This document shows positions 10,216 through 21,750 of a DNA stretch of 64,000 nt, one piece after another. Within the stretch, counting starts at the first letter, position 1; each line of letters starts with the position of its first letter. The notes beneath the pieces are model-generated. The model saw nothing but the letters and a program-made list of their open reading frames with translations, was not told the origin of the DNA and searched no databases. The position numbers and the translations under genes were made by a program. Source of the DNA: Batillaria attramentaria (taxonomy: Eukaryota > Mollusca > Gastropoda > Batillariidae). The stretch spans positions 210,001-274,000 of the forward strand of contig JACVVK020000384.1 in NCBI GenBank assembly GCA_018292915.2. Direction: 5' to 3'.

Positions 10216-10513
10216 ATGACGCTGCTGATCTTACAAGCAGAATAAGAGTCAGTGAAACTAGAAAAGAAGAAAACATAAGCTGGAAACGTATCACCGTTTG
10301 GTGCCAGGCAGCTTTCATGTCAGAACGAAACAGCCGTCAGAAATAAAACTTGGCTTTCTCCGTCCTCTGCATTGCATGTGTGACTATGGTAAGACCAAGC
10401 CAATACTATGAACTGTAAGTGAACTCAAAGTGAACAAAATAGCTGCGGAGATTCGATGACATGGCAGCTTACACGAGCGTATTGAATATAACAAATCCTA
10501 GCAGTAAGGCTCA

Positions 10514-10721
10514 GTATAGTTTGCACCCCTAGGCCGTACTGGGCAAACTATTCAAACGCACCCACACTCATTTAGTAGAGTTCGCGTGAGTAGATCGGTT
10601 TAAGGTTAGGTTTAGATTTAGGGTTGTGGTTACCTTGTGGTAATGGTGCAATCGCTATGTTGTTCAGACGGTCGCAGTGCATTTACAGCAGGTGCAAATG
10701 ACACAAGGGGGCGAACTATAC
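10514..10721. mobile_element. short inverted-repeat element (MITE-like)
   Basis: Ends are imperfect inverted repeats: GTATAGTTTGCACCCCT on the left and, read on the other strand, GTATAGTTCGCCCCCTT on the right. It is about 208 bp with no coding capacity. The interior contains GGTTAGGTTTAGATTTAGGG, which resembles degenerate telomere repeat. No clear target duplication was found. It lies within the Tigger-like remnant. Confidence 0.55.
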
Positions 10722-10994
10722 CAACGCAGCAGCAGTGAGTTCATGTTGACCAGGGAAAATACATTTCAGTTTCCAAACCGAATCGGGGGGGGGGGGGGGG
10801 TGTGAAAAGGTGCAACTCGCTTAACTCGAAGCTAGAGTCGAAATTCGACCTTATCCGTCGTCACGGATAAGTCAAACTTCGGATACGTCGAACAAAAATC
10901 CATTTCCCCTGCGAATTCGACTTAAGCGTGTTCGACTGTATATCCTAAGTAGTTACGGTTGAATCTGTTGAAAAACTCATATTAGAAGTTTTCT

Positions 10995-11110
10995 GTGCGT
11001 AACCTCACAGGCGCTAACTTATGTTTAGGCTCGGTTGCGCTTGTTGGTGCACCTGTACGCTTAAAATAGTCTGTCATGCAGATTAGTAGAGCTCGGAATG
11101 CAATACACGG
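10995..11110 (+). repeat. dispersed repeat family F, fragment
   Basis: Shares CTTATGTTT, a TGCACCTGTACGCT-like block and GATTAGTAGAGCTC with the family F copies at 37030-37310, 55570-56140 and 16299-16660 (minus). Diverged. Confidence 0.5.
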
Positions 11111-11119
11111 GTTATGCGA

Positions 11120-11879
11120 GGACAAAAATAAATTTCTTCTGCTCAACGGTTGCCCGCAAAAGTAGCCGACTCCTCGATAATGTTGCGTCGCCTGAAGCCC
11201 TCTGCTACTTCACTGCTATCCTGTGCGGAGAGGCTGGACCTGTGCATTTGTGCATGTGTTACGATGTTAGACACTAGCAAAACAGCCCGGAACGAATATT
11301 GAGCAAACATACTTTGGCCTTTAATAAACACGCAATAGCGCAATACTGACCCAGTAAGTGTGTTTCCGACGCACCACTGGTGTACATCATCAGCACGGTT
11401 TCTTCTCCGTGATGTATGACCCACGCATACACTCATCGTGGATGCTTCTGTTGTAGTGGAAGCTGCTGGTATGCACGTCAGATCCGGGTGTAAATCTCAC
11501 GCTATCTCGCGTTACCTGAGTGCCTACGCATCGATTTAGTAGCGGCCTTCAGTACGCCTCATGCATGCATCATAGACACGGTAGCTTCTGCCACTGACGT
11601 CACTGGGGTGAAATATGCTTCCCAGGAAATGATTTGTGTGAATATTATACCATGTGTAGAGTCACGCAGAGTTAAATTCTTGTAGTAGGGTGCAGTGCTT
11701 CGATCAGAGGCGCACACATCCACTAAACAAATAGTACTGAGTAGGAATTTGCATGACGAACTTTGTGCTACCAACCACCACCTTGAAAACAGTTCTGGCT
11801 AACTTTCACGAGGAGCAGACCCCTCGCTGACTACAAAAGAAGAAGAAGCAGAAGAAGAAACAAAGAAAATTAATAGCGC
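11120..11879. other. anonymous DNA
   Basis: No supported feature apart from a short GAA-rich patch near 11838-11865. Confidence 0.4.
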
Positions 11880-12028
11880 ATAATGAAAAATCTCAGCGGA
11901 CTTTAGTTTCATTTATAATACACTAGGGGAATGCAATAAAACGTCCGTCCATTCGTCCAGATGAATTGTTTGGATCAACCTCAACCCACGCAGAGCTCAT
12001 CATCCAGTCTATACAGATACAGTGAATG
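11880..12028. repeat. dispersed repeat family E, copy 2
   Basis: Colinear with 8850-9008. The CAGAGCTCATCATCCAGT and CAGATACAGTGAATGAGA blocks are nearly identical and the 5' part is diverged. Confidence 0.85.
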
Positions 12029-12363
12029 AGATGGACAACAGTTATGGTTAATGTTCACGAGGTAAATGAACAAATGATAAATGTAAGGCGCAAAATGTGC
12101 AGAAAAATGGCTAGGGTAAGTCAGGTGCCCGTGAGGAAGAACAATGGCAGACCCACGCAGACCCACGCTATCCCAGCGTCCCCTCTGCTTATGCATAAAC
12201 GACGCGCACGGCCCTGGCGAGTCGTTACCAGAGACAGACAGGGGTTGTGGCTCAAAATTAATTAACTGCAACAATTCTTATTTTGCAAGGATGCGTGGGT
12301 AATAGCGCTGACAAATATCATATGTGAGCATTAAAGATAAACTAAAATAGCAAGATATGTTTT

Positions 12364-12397
12364 TTATGTTGTTTCCATAGTAATGGAAACAACATAA
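12364..12397. repeat. perfect 15 bp inverted repeat (hairpin)
   Basis: TTATGTTGTTTCCAT (12364-12378), four-base loop AGTA, then the exact reverse complement (12383-12397). The right arm sequence ATGGAAACAACATA recurs at about 14399-14412. Confidence 0.9.
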
Positions 12398-12627
12398 TAG
12401 GACGGGCTAAAATTTCCACGTTCATAGGCAAGCATCTGTGGTACAAACGCACGTCACTGCCGATCTCCCGCAGAGACGATTTTGCAAGTGTAACTCTGAC
12501 AATGACGTAAGAAAACTTGCGTCATCGATGCTGACGCGTATGGTGTTCCGAACGCACTTCTCCTCCTCAGTGAGTGCCGTCTGTGCGGATGTGTGTGCGT
12601 GTGTGCGTGTGTGAATTGTGTCCAGGC

Positions 12628-13236
12628 CCGTTTCTTCGAAAATACTCAACCGAATGGCTTCAAATTTGGGGTATCCAAATATATCAAAATGTTACATTAG
12701 ACGATTCAAGCGTGTGATGATTGCTTAAGTGATTTGGGAGTTATCGCCCTTTTGAGACAAGTTGGTTGTCTTTCGTGTACAGGCGTAATATTTATTTAAA
12801 TCACTCAATTTTTTTGGCAGTAGATAGCTTGAATACGGACTCTGAACCGAGTCACTACTAGAAAATGGTCGCTCTTATAGTTTTCATGTAAACCGAGCCT
12901 GAGTTGACATTGCATGTGAACCCAGTTCAGATGCCTATTTCTCCGAAAATACTGAACCGATCGATTTCAAATTTGGGGTTTCTAAATGAATCAAGATTGT
13001 TGAATAGAAGGCCCGATCCAGGTACGATTGCACACATGATTTGCGAGTTATCGCACTTTTCAGAAAAAGTGGCTTTCTGGCGTTTAAAGGCGTAATATTT
13101 ACCTAAAACACTCCATTTTTTGGACATAGATAGCATGAATACGGACTCTCAACTAAGTGAATTTTGGAGGTTGTCGCTTTTATACTTTTGGCGTAAGCCG
13201 TACCTGATGAAAGTGCTGGTGAACACACTTTAGATC
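12628..13236. repeat. two-copy tandem repeat, period about 308 bp
   Basis: CGAAAATACTCAACCGA...TTCAAATTTGGGGTA near 12635 reappears as CGAAAATACTGAACCGA...TTCAAATTTGGGGTT near 12943. Both are followed by GCGTAATATTTA, a T-rich run, a GATAGC/GAATACGGACTCT block and a TGTCGCTTTTAT-like block. Confidence 0.85.
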
Positions 13237-13389
13237 TCAAAATCGCTCCTACTATACATAGATAATGAGCCTGGGGTGCCATAAAAAATATACAAAAAAA
13301 TTAGAAAAATTCACTGCAACCGTTATCGTCAGTTGACTTGAAAATTTGTACTCACAGCACATTTCCTCTACAAGCCACACGCCTCACAA

Positions 13390-13850
13390 ACATCGAAGAA
13401 GAGACGCACGCGCACTGACGTAAAGTAAGTGCGTCATGTTTGATTGACGTTATGCTGTTTTTTCTTGGGGGTGTCTCGCCACTTTCTTTCCGAATTCCTC
13501 TGTTTTGAGACGTGGTGTATTTTACTTCTACTATGTCGCCATCTTCGTGCAATCGCAGAGAAGACACGGGATATAACAGAATACAACTCCAATACTTTAT
13601 GAACAGAATATGCACGGAGAACAAATTCATGAAAGAAGAAGAACCCAGAACGCTGTGCAGGGCTGCTTACGTACTGAACAGGTCAGATCCATCGCAGAAA
13701 AGGCACGCGCGCACTGACGCAAAAGGCAGTATCAGCGTCATTTTTCCGACGTCATGTTTGATTGACGTGATACTGGCATTTCTTGGGGATGTGTCGCCAC
13801 TTTTTGGACGTTCTCTATGTGTAGACGGGGAAAGCGGGAGTTTCATTGAT
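13390..13850. repeat. two-copy repeat, spacing about 318 bp
   Basis: CGCGCACTGACG, GTCATGTTTGATTGACGT and TTTCTTGGGGGTGTCTCGCC at 13398-13480 recur with small changes at 13708-13800. With the 308 bp repeat just upstream it forms a locally rearranged repetitive locus. Confidence 0.75.
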
Positions 13851-13954
13851 GTAGTGTGCTTTGTTTTTCCCACTGACTCTCACTCAATAGCATAGTAGAG
13901 TGAGAGGACACCACATAGGTCTCAATGGAGCACAAACGCGGCTCGCGCGAGTCT

Positions 13955-14020
13955 CTGTGTGTGTGTGTGTGCGTGTGCGCGTGCGTGCGTGCGTGTGAGT
14001 GTGTGCGCGCGCGCGTGTGT
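13955..14020. repeat. GT/GC alternating microsatellite
   Basis: Interrupted alternating GT, GC and CG units; Z-DNA-prone. Confidence 0.85.
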
Positions 14021-14302
14021 ATGTCTGACATAACACATAGTTAGAAAACGTTCGCCGCGCAGACTTGTCTGTTAAACATATTGGGTCGGTATTAATTCGA
14101 TCTTTACACTGCGCACGCAGCAGCAACACTTCAATTTTCATGGGCCTGCTTTCATTGCAAGAACTGTATCAAAGTTATTACGTCATATGTATTATGCGTC
14201 ATCCCAGTGAGCAAAAACGTCATAGATTTCAAAGAATACAACTTGACGTCTCTCTTCCAAAAACAAGATTGGTGTGACAGCCCGGTCAGTTGTTTCCATT
14301 CC

Positions 14303-14315
14303 GAGAGAGAGAGAG

Positions 14316-14349
<34 letters not shown>
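14303..14349. repeat. GA/GT compound microsatellite
   Basis: GA run joined directly to a GT run. Confidence 0.95.
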
Positions 14350-14350
<1 letters not shown>

Positions 14351-14623
14351 ATACATGGCATTACAAAAGAACGACCGTGACGATAGCAGGTGATCAAATG
14401 GAAACAACATATTGGGCTGGTGGCCATCTTGTTTTTTTTTTTTTTGGTTTTTTTTTTTTTAATCTTCAAAGAATCAAATTTTCAGAAATACAGAAGAACT
14501 GTTCTGAAATCAGCAGATAATAAACTTGGTACTACGAAGTATGTCAAAGATACAGCACTCCATGCACTCCGGTGGCTCGTCCTTGAAGTCTGATTCAAAT
14601 CACATACGGTCCATCCTAGAGTA

Positions 14624-14787
14624 GGGTGGGTGGATGTTTGGGAGTTTAACGTCCTTTCCCACCACATATGGGTGACGGGGCCACGAGAAAAAGGCCTGCA
14701 CAATATTCAGCCCCAGCCGGGAATCGAACTCACGACCCGAGCATTGAAAGTCCAACGCTCTACCATTAGACTATCCCCTCCCCCCTT
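14624..14787 (-). mobile_element. SINE family A, full-length
   Basis: Minus-strand copy with head at the right (CTACCATT and CACGACCCGAGCATT read on plus) and ACCC-rich 3' end at the left. Flanked by CTAGAGTA at 14616-14623 and 14788-14795, an 8 bp perfect duplication. Confidence 0.9.
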
Positions 14788-14799
14788 CTAGAGTAAGAC

Positions 14800-15139
14800 T
14801 GAGAGTAAAAATATATGGGACATCTGTGAACATCATATTATATATTGTTCCGGGGAAACCATACTACCGCCAGGCGGATCATCTACACAATATACAAGCT
14901 GTTAAACAGCTCCGATGCTGACAGGCTTGAGGAGAAACAAAAGCGTGTTCCCCATACAAAAGATCGGGTCCTGTCCTTGCTCAGTACACAATTTATTTGG
15001 CGCTGTTCTCTGAGGAGAAATCCACAGAACAACGGTTGATGCCTCTCTGCTGACAGTAAGTCTTTTGTGCTGGCACGAGGGAAACCATCACTGTACTGTC
15101 GTAAAGATAAAAGATGGGGAGGTTACATAGTAAGTGCAT
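14800..15139. other. anonymous DNA, nothing recognised
   Basis: No supported feature. Confidence 0.4.
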
Positions 15140-15168
15140 TTGTTTGTTTGTTTGTTTGTTGGGGGGGG
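15140..15168. repeat. GTTT repeat and poly(G)
   Basis: Tetranucleotide GTTT units followed by a G run. Confidence 0.9.
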
Positions 15169-15244
15169 TGCAGAAATCTTGCGGAAAGAGTACATTCAGG
15201 AAGATTTACGAATGAAATTTGACATAGTGTAAACGGATTCATTA

Positions 15245-15411
15245 GGGTGGGTGGGTGGGCGTTTAACGTCCTTTTCCACCACATACGGGTGATATCAAAG
15301 ACGGGGCAACGACGAAAACGCCAGCACAAATATTTGGCCCCAGCCGGGATACGAACTCACGACCCGAGCATTAAGAGTCCAACGCTCTACCATTCGGCCA
15401 CCCCGGCTCCC
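15245..15411 (-). mobile_element. SINE family A, full-length
   Basis: Minus-strand copy with complete head and 3' block (ATTTGGCCCCAGCCGGG, CGACCCGAGCATT, CTCTACCATTCGGCCACCCC on plus). Flanks share CGGATTC at 15234-15240 and 15413-15419, a probable short duplication. Confidence 0.9.
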
Positions 15412-15419
15412 CCGGATTC

Positions 15420-16072
15420 CCCCGTGCATCACATCTCTGTGCCAAAGTAAACACCAACCAACTCACACGTACGACTGATGATCGAGGTACGCTACTCTGC
15501 CTGTGATTCGTCTACCTACTAGCGCCCACCTCCTCCAGCATCTGAAGTATCAGAGTGACCTCCCCTTAGATCTCACACATTAATGACGTTCTTCCCAGAC
15601 GGATCTCACCTGCCGTCCTTGATATGCATCTCTACGTTAGGTGGCAAAAGTGCCTGTGGGCTTCTCACATCCATGGCGCTTACGCCTGTTTACCAAATGA
15701 CGGCAAACCTGGCCTCCCACCTGGCCAAACCTGCAGAGTCCATAACTGACCTTCGGGCTGGCTGTGTCGAGATCTCTGACATGGCTGTCATCGGTGCTGG
15801 AAGGTGCTGCAGAACACATTAACAGGAGATAATGAGTTTTGCGTTTGAGATCGTTGAGAAAGAGATCCCAGTCATTATCCTTCCCCGCCCCCGACACCAC
15901 CCCGCCCCCCCCCCCCCCTCAACTTGAGTCCGAAACCTCCCCACCTGCACCCCCACCCGTCCCCTATCACCGTCTGATCTCGCCTTCCTCGCCTTCTGTG
16001 TAAAGTTTGTATGTTGACGTACGTAACCTTAAACAATTAGCAGCCTTTAAATGTCACCATTATCACTGATTC
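15420..16072. other. anonymous DNA
   Basis: C-rich tract near 15895-15960; no exon or repeat I can support. The frame at 15583-15822 has no recognisable motif. Confidence 0.4.
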
Positions 16073-16121
16073 TCTCTCTCTCTCGCTCGCTCGCTCGCGC
16101 GCGCGCGCGCGCGCGCGCTCG
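16073..16121. repeat. CT / GCTC / CG compound microsatellite
   Basis: CT units grade into GCTC and then a pure CG run of about 22 bp (16097-16118), a strong Z-DNA candidate. Confidence 0.9.
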
Positions 16122-16298
16122 TTCTCTTGCAACTGATAAAGATACTTCAGTCGAGTCCACTACGCCACCGAACAGCGACTCTTAAGAGATCAGATTGAGT
16201 TTGTGCAATCATATCTGGCGGGTATTGATTGACGTAGGAAACGGTACATTGCATGTGATCAGTTTCGTAGACAAGGTATTTTACTTCTGCACCTTGAA

Positions 16299-16660
16299 GT
16301 TACATTTCTTAAAGGGGCTAATGCCAGCATTTTTATATCTACAGATCGTTTTGAGCTGTTTTCGTGGTATCTGTCATCACTCCACTTAGACAGCGTCCGT
16401 AATGCTGGAACTGACTCGATGCCAGCGGCAGCGTACACCATGACGCGGCGACCACACTGAGCGCTCCAGGGGTCTAGCAACACTGCCAAAAGTCGTAGAA
16501 TTTGAATGTTGGAGCGATCGCGCAAAGTGTAAGCAACATTGCAATAAGATCGGTACTGATCATCAAGACAGAGTATTTCGAGCGTACAGGCACATTCACC
16601 AGCGGAACTGTTCCAAAACGTAAGTTGGCTTAGCAAAGATGGAATTAGCCCTGCCTGGTC
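16299..16660 (-). repeat. dispersed repeat family F, minus-strand copy
   Basis: The reverse complement matches 55570-56130: GGGCTAATTCCATCTTTGCT, ACGTTTTGGAAC, TGTACGCTCGAA, TTACACTTTGCGCGA, TTCTACGACTTTTGGCA and CGCTCAGTGTGGTCGCCGCG. Both copies have open frames in this stretch (125 codons here), but small indels between copies shift the frame, so coding is doubtful. Confidence 0.8.
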
Positions 16661-16664
16661 TTAC

Positions 16665-17259
16665 TGACGCCGCTCCAGCCTTCCCTCCTCCCCCCTCCCC
16701 TCCCCTCCCCCTCGCTCCCGCAGTCCATCGTCTCCTACTTCACTTCAAGATAGGAACAATCTGGTAAACTGTTTGAATCCGTCGGGGATCTCACCTGCGG
16801 CCCACCTATCGACAGTTTACCAACTGTAAAATCACTGTACCACTTCTTATGGGTTCTGACGGAGAGGTGGTGGACTATTAAATCTCTATTAACCTCGCTC
16901 AGATCATTACTCTGAGAGACTGACCACGAGATACGCTTTGATCATTTGATCTCTGCTTGCCTACATGCACAGCAAGACTAACTCTGATTGGGACAACATC
17001 ACATGGTTCCGCCGGCCATCCGTCTGTCAATCAGAATGTGAACTTCATGAACTGATGAAGGCTAATTGACACTTGCATGTGATTAGAAACTTTCGTGATA
17101 TCAGTTTCGGGTTCTTGGACAGATAGCTGATGAAGCTGATACGAGTAGGAGAAACTGCATGGCTGACTTCACAAACGCAGTATGCGTCTTTCAGCCACAC
17201 AACTGTCTGAATGAAAGTGCATCTGTACCAGAACGGATGCCATGGACGATGAGCAAGCA

Positions 17260-17261
<2 letters not shown>
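16665..17261. other. anonymous DNA
   Basis: CT-rich tract at about 16678-16715, otherwise nothing recognised. Confidence 0.4.

Positions 17262-17317
<56 letters not shown>
17262..17317. repeat. CA microsatellite
   Basis: Uninterrupted CA run. Confidence 0.95.
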
Positions 17318-17319
<2 letters not shown>

Positions 17320-17320
<1 letters not shown>

Positions 17321-18288
17321 CAACATATCAGAATCTGTTTTTGTCACGAGTGCAACATCGCGCAAACCACTTTGCCAGACATGCGTGCAATGTCAGATTC
17401 ACACTCACACTGACTCACCGCCAACATTTTTCTTATTTCCACGCGGTTTCGCATACAGTGCCTTCCGAAATTCATCACGCTTCATAAATATGGTATGCCA
17501 GGTTTTTTTTCTGTGGTAGCGGCGATGATGGTGGTGGGGGTGGTAAGCCGGGAGAGTTATCTTGGGCTTATATATTTATTTAGTATTTCCTTTTTTCCGA
17601 AACGTAGGATTTGCATGTCTGCCTCTGTTAGTCAACTCGGGCGTGTGACAAGATGATTGTCATGTTCCCTCTGTGTGGCATGTAAAAAACTCGTTATCAG
17701 ACAAGCCAAGAAAAACACTGTGCTTTATCGATGCGAGCGCAGGTAAACGCGCTTGATTAATTAAGATTTTGCCAGCCCGGTGCCAAACTGCGGCCAAGAC
17801 GTCAGTTCCGGTCCAGAAAAACCGTCTATCCGCCACACACGCGTTGAACACGCGTAGCTGACAGATTTGGCAGAGGTCGTTCGGCATTCCTCTGACGGTT
17901 TTCGGTAATTGTTAGCTGCTGTCCTGATGAGGTACATGTTGTCCCTGTAAGGTTGTTCTTGTTGTCACGGAAATCAATCATCATTGATGGCAAAGATTTT
18001 CTTTTTTTAAGTTCCCGTTTCCACTTCAAGTGTCTTACGGAGCGGACGGTTCCCTGTCAGGATCATAACTTACCACCAGCACCAAAGTGCCAGCGTGTGC
18101 ATGTCTCGACCAAATTTAGTAACGCCGAGACTATCAGCCCGCACCACGACATGACGTTGAGTGAAAAAAAAAATCATAAAATTAATTGAAAATGATTACA
18201 TTAATAAATGCTACACTACTTGTTGAAAAATTACACGTATACATTAAGCCTAAAGTATACAGCAAATGCCGAACGCACGCAGGTTTAA
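17320..18288. other. anonymous DNA, nothing recognised
   Basis: No supported feature. Confidence 0.4.
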
Positions 18289-18311
18289 TCCCCCCCCCCC
18301 CCCCCCCCCCC
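18289..18311. repeat. poly(C) tract
   Basis: About 22 C in a row. Confidence 0.95.
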
Positions 18312-18461
18312 ATCCTAACAACGAAGTTCCCACAGCTAAATGAAAACACGACTTGGACGAGGGTCTCAATAAAAACAACAACAGCGACACAAATTAACAC
18401 GCCGTCTGTTAGTCATTCTTTTCTTCTTTCAAGAACATTGGCAAAATCGGACAGAATCATG

Positions 18462-18630
18462 GGTAGGTGGGTGTTTGGGAGTTTAACGTCCTTTTCCACA
18501 GGGTATAGGTGAAATCAAAGACGGGGGTAACCAGAAACAGACCAGCACAAATATTTGGCCCCAGCCGGGATTCGAACTCACGAGTGCTTTGAACGTCGGA
18601 CGGTCTACCATTAGGCTATCCCGTCTCCCT
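18462..18630 (-). mobile_element. SINE family A, full-length
   Basis: Minus-strand copy with intact ATTTGGCCCCAGCCGGGATT box B region and 3' block. Flanked by a perfect 12 bp duplication GACAGAATCATG at 18450-18461 and 18631-18642. The anticodon-loop region is altered (CGAGTGCTTTGAACG). Confidence 0.95.
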
Positions 18631-18649
18631 GACAGAATCATGAACAAGA

Positions 18650-20100
18650 AACGACAAGTTTATTTTCAGTGAGTACATTCGACCCAGTCAAGCCAGCAAA
18701 TCTTTGGGATTTCCCGAACTCTCAGTGGTCATCGTTAGAATCACACCCAAGTGTTTTCTCTCAAAGCTCTCTGCGCGTCTATACATCCACCTCGTGTTTG
18801 TTCTAACCTATATCAGCCTCAACGCCAAATGCTCCATAAAAGTGCTGGAAGGAGTCACTGCGGTCATCCCGAAATTAATGTCCTGCGGAAAATGGTGTCG
18901 GCGCATCGACATCTGATCGTCCCCATGACCTACATCCGTCATGCCTTTCTCTTCCTGTTGCCCTTTGTGGGGGGACAAATCGCTTCCAGTCAGCGCTAGC
19001 ATGAGTTATTGGTCTTTTCGTTACTCTGTGTGTGATGTGAGAGAACGCGTCTCTGCTCTGCAGAGGCTATGTTTTGAGCGTAATAGCAGGTCTATACGAT
19101 TTCTTTTTGCCTTTCTGGATGAGCTTGATGCTAGATGAACAGAAAAGATTCAAGGCTGAAGTTAAAACAAAAACAAAAATAAAACAAACAAACACCACCT
19201 CACCCCCCCCCCACCCCCACTGTACAAAAAAACACCACCACCAACAACAGCAGCAACAACAACAACCACCACGTGGTACACTACTGTATTAACCACTTGC
19301 AGCCAAGTTCTTTTTTGCGGTGTCGGTGGTGGGGGAGGGTGTGTTGGGGGGGGGGGGTGTCTGCTTAACGTAAAAACAAACGTAAGGATGGCCAGTGATA
19401 CAGCAGGTTTGACCGCTGGCCTCGCAACTCGTCGGTAAACAACAATAACAACGAACAAACAAACGAACAAACAACAACAACAACAACAAAAAGAAGTTGT
19501 ATTTATTCTTCATGTTACACTTTTTTCCTGGCCTTTTATATAGTGGGCCGGTTTATGTAACTTGTCCATAACAGTCCAGAATACACCACACTCGGCCGAC
19601 CTGTCAGGGGGGCCTTTAAACTGTAACGAACCAACGACTCTGACAGTACTGCCCACTCCAGCCAGCACGACTGTCTCAGTTTCCCACAAATTGACCTCTT
19701 CTGATCTTCTTGGCCTGAAGAGTATTCATCAAGGGAGATGAATGAGTGGGAAGACTGTTCAGGAGCTTTGAATGACGTTCTGGCACGGCAGTGACTTTTG
19801 TCCATCGGCTTTTACTTCGGAGGAGGTGGTGCAGTGTGAGAAACACGAGTCACTGGAGCCGATCGGTAGAAACAGCAAGGAACTTGAAAGGTTTCAGCTG
19901 TAAGTGAATGCGGTTTATCAACACAGGGAACACATGTTTCAGCACCGGATTCTTTGCGACGGTTTATTTGTTATCTTATTTAAAAGTAAAGGCTTCGGTG
20001 TAATGCAGTTTTTCCCCGGATAAACAGCTTTTTAATGGTGGAGGAACTATACTTCCTGTTAAACCAGCATGCACGAAGTGAAACTTAACAAAATCACTCC
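18650..20100. other. anonymous DNA with low-complexity patches
   Basis: A/C-rich and CAA-rich patches at about 19165-19275 and 19438-19495 and a G-rich patch at 19327-19361. No exon or dispersed repeat recognised. Confidence 0.4.
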
Positions 20101-20107
20101 TCCCTCC

Positions 20108-20215
20108 AACCCCCCCCCCCCCCCAACAAAATAGAAAAAAAAAACACAGCAACAACAAAAACAAACAAACAAACAAACAAACAAACAAACAACAACAACA
20201 AACAAACAAAAACTT
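20108..20215. repeat. poly(C) and CAAA repeat
   Basis: C run at 20110-20123, A-rich spacer, then CAAA/ACAA units at 20155-20212. Confidence 0.85.
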
Positions 20216-20459
20216 GAAGCTAAAGGCATAATCACTTGCGAAGAACCGTGAAACGTTCGTATCTACGTTTTTATACTTTTGAATTCCTCATCATATACCA
20301 GGCAGTCTGCAGAGTAGACGAACATTGAAACAGCCTCTGTCTCACAGACAAAACGTGGGAAGACCTCTGAGAAACAGAGCTGAGCGCATGTGGGCTTTTC
20401 CGCGCGCGGCCGGAGACGCCATCTTGAATTGAACTGAACTGTAATTGTAGTTACGACTC

Positions 20460-20516
20460 AGGTTTGACTTGACTCGACTCGACTCGACTCGACTCGACTC
20501 GACTCGACTTGACTTG
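20460..20516. repeat. GACTC pentanucleotide repeat
   Basis: About eight GACTC units bounded by GACTT variants. Unit size matches the satellite at 1203-1712 but the sequence differs. Confidence 0.9.
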
Positions 20517-20559
20517 AACTGATCTCGAACCAAAAACGATCCCGCCTGCTTGAGCATTA

Positions 20560-21750
20560 GAAGCTGCGCGATCTTGGTGTAGTCAATAGCTGGTGTTGCT
20601 GATCGGAATCATAGATGTCTGCCGGAGGAGAACAATTCACGTGGTGTGCACGTCTGGAACCTTCTTCACTTCACGACAAGGCAAGTCTCGACAGGTCCGG
20701 CTTCAACTCTTAGATAACACACTGAAGACAGGTTATCGTTGGTCTCGAGGACTACTTTCGTCTGATGTCTGGGCGCTGAGTGAAGTACTAGGCTTGATAT
20801 TTATTTTCTGTCTACGCAATAGGAAAATCGCGTGCATCTCCGACTCTTTCTGTGTAACTTAGATGTCATCTGTGCAGATGGTCAGGACAGTTTCTCGTGC
20901 TATTGGGAAGCATTATATCCGCGGGCTTGAAGTAGTTTTTTTTCCCCTTAAATCGGAGACAAGCATGTATGGCAAGCCCAAATGGTTTAGCCACTAAAGA
21001 CAACGCACCATGATCCCTAAGCAAATTTGTGATTATTTCAGCGTTAGCATGGGAGAAATCTGGCCAATACTAGTTCGGGCATGCCTTGTATGATTGAAAA
21101 TTTTCGAGGCAAACAGGAGAGGTTCGGTCGGACAAGCAACACACAAGCCTTCTTACATTTTCTTATTGTATTAAAAAAGGAAAGCCGGTACGTCTAAATG
21201 CTCATGCACGGATCCACACCAATGCTTCGCATCCGGCTCTGGTCAGTTCAGCATTCAGTACCGACTTATCTGTACCTAGACTACAGCCACACCGGTACGC
21301 GGTAAGGTATGAACCGGACCCAGGATGCATGGTCAGTGTGTGTTCCGCATAGTCTGGGTAATTGTCAATCCTAGATGTCAGCCAACTTGAACGATAGCCA
21401 ACGGACCATATTTCAGGTCTGTCAGTCGGTGACCAGTATCAAACCCAGATGTCCGACATTGGGATAGAAAGAGTCATGGAAGAAAGTATGAGAAAGAGAG
21501 GTTAGCTGTACTGTACTCATCGCAGGTTTTGGCCACCTTGTCTCTTTAGAATGAGTCAAGTAGCGGAGACTGGGAGACTGTGTGCTCCTGTTTACTAGGA
21601 TTTGTCGTGAGCAAGGAAGCAAGGAAGGTTTTCAGTCGAGGAATCGTCCTCTCAGTTAGCTGTTAACTGCCCTTGGGGATATTGAGCCTTGGAGAAAACT
21701 TGAGGATGAAAAGGCAGATGTTTTCAAACAAAATTTATGTGACTAGTTAT
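20560..21750. other. anonymous DNA, nothing recognised
   Basis: No repeat or exon recognised. Confidence 0.4.

Larger units (their letters stand above)
9457..10938. mobile_element. Tigger/pogo-like DNA transposon remnant, non-autonomous
   Basis: Both ends start CAG next to TA (TA-CAG at 9455-9459; CTG-TA at 10936-10940), as in TA-duplicating Tc1/mariner elements. Both ends share ACGCTTAAGTC and carry several subterminal copies of GGATAAGTC / GGATACGTCGAA, an architecture typical of Tigger/pogo elements. The 1.48 kb interior has no transposase frame; it holds microsatellites and a nested inverted-repeat element (10514-10721). The left terminus is more diverged than the right. Confidence 0.7.
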
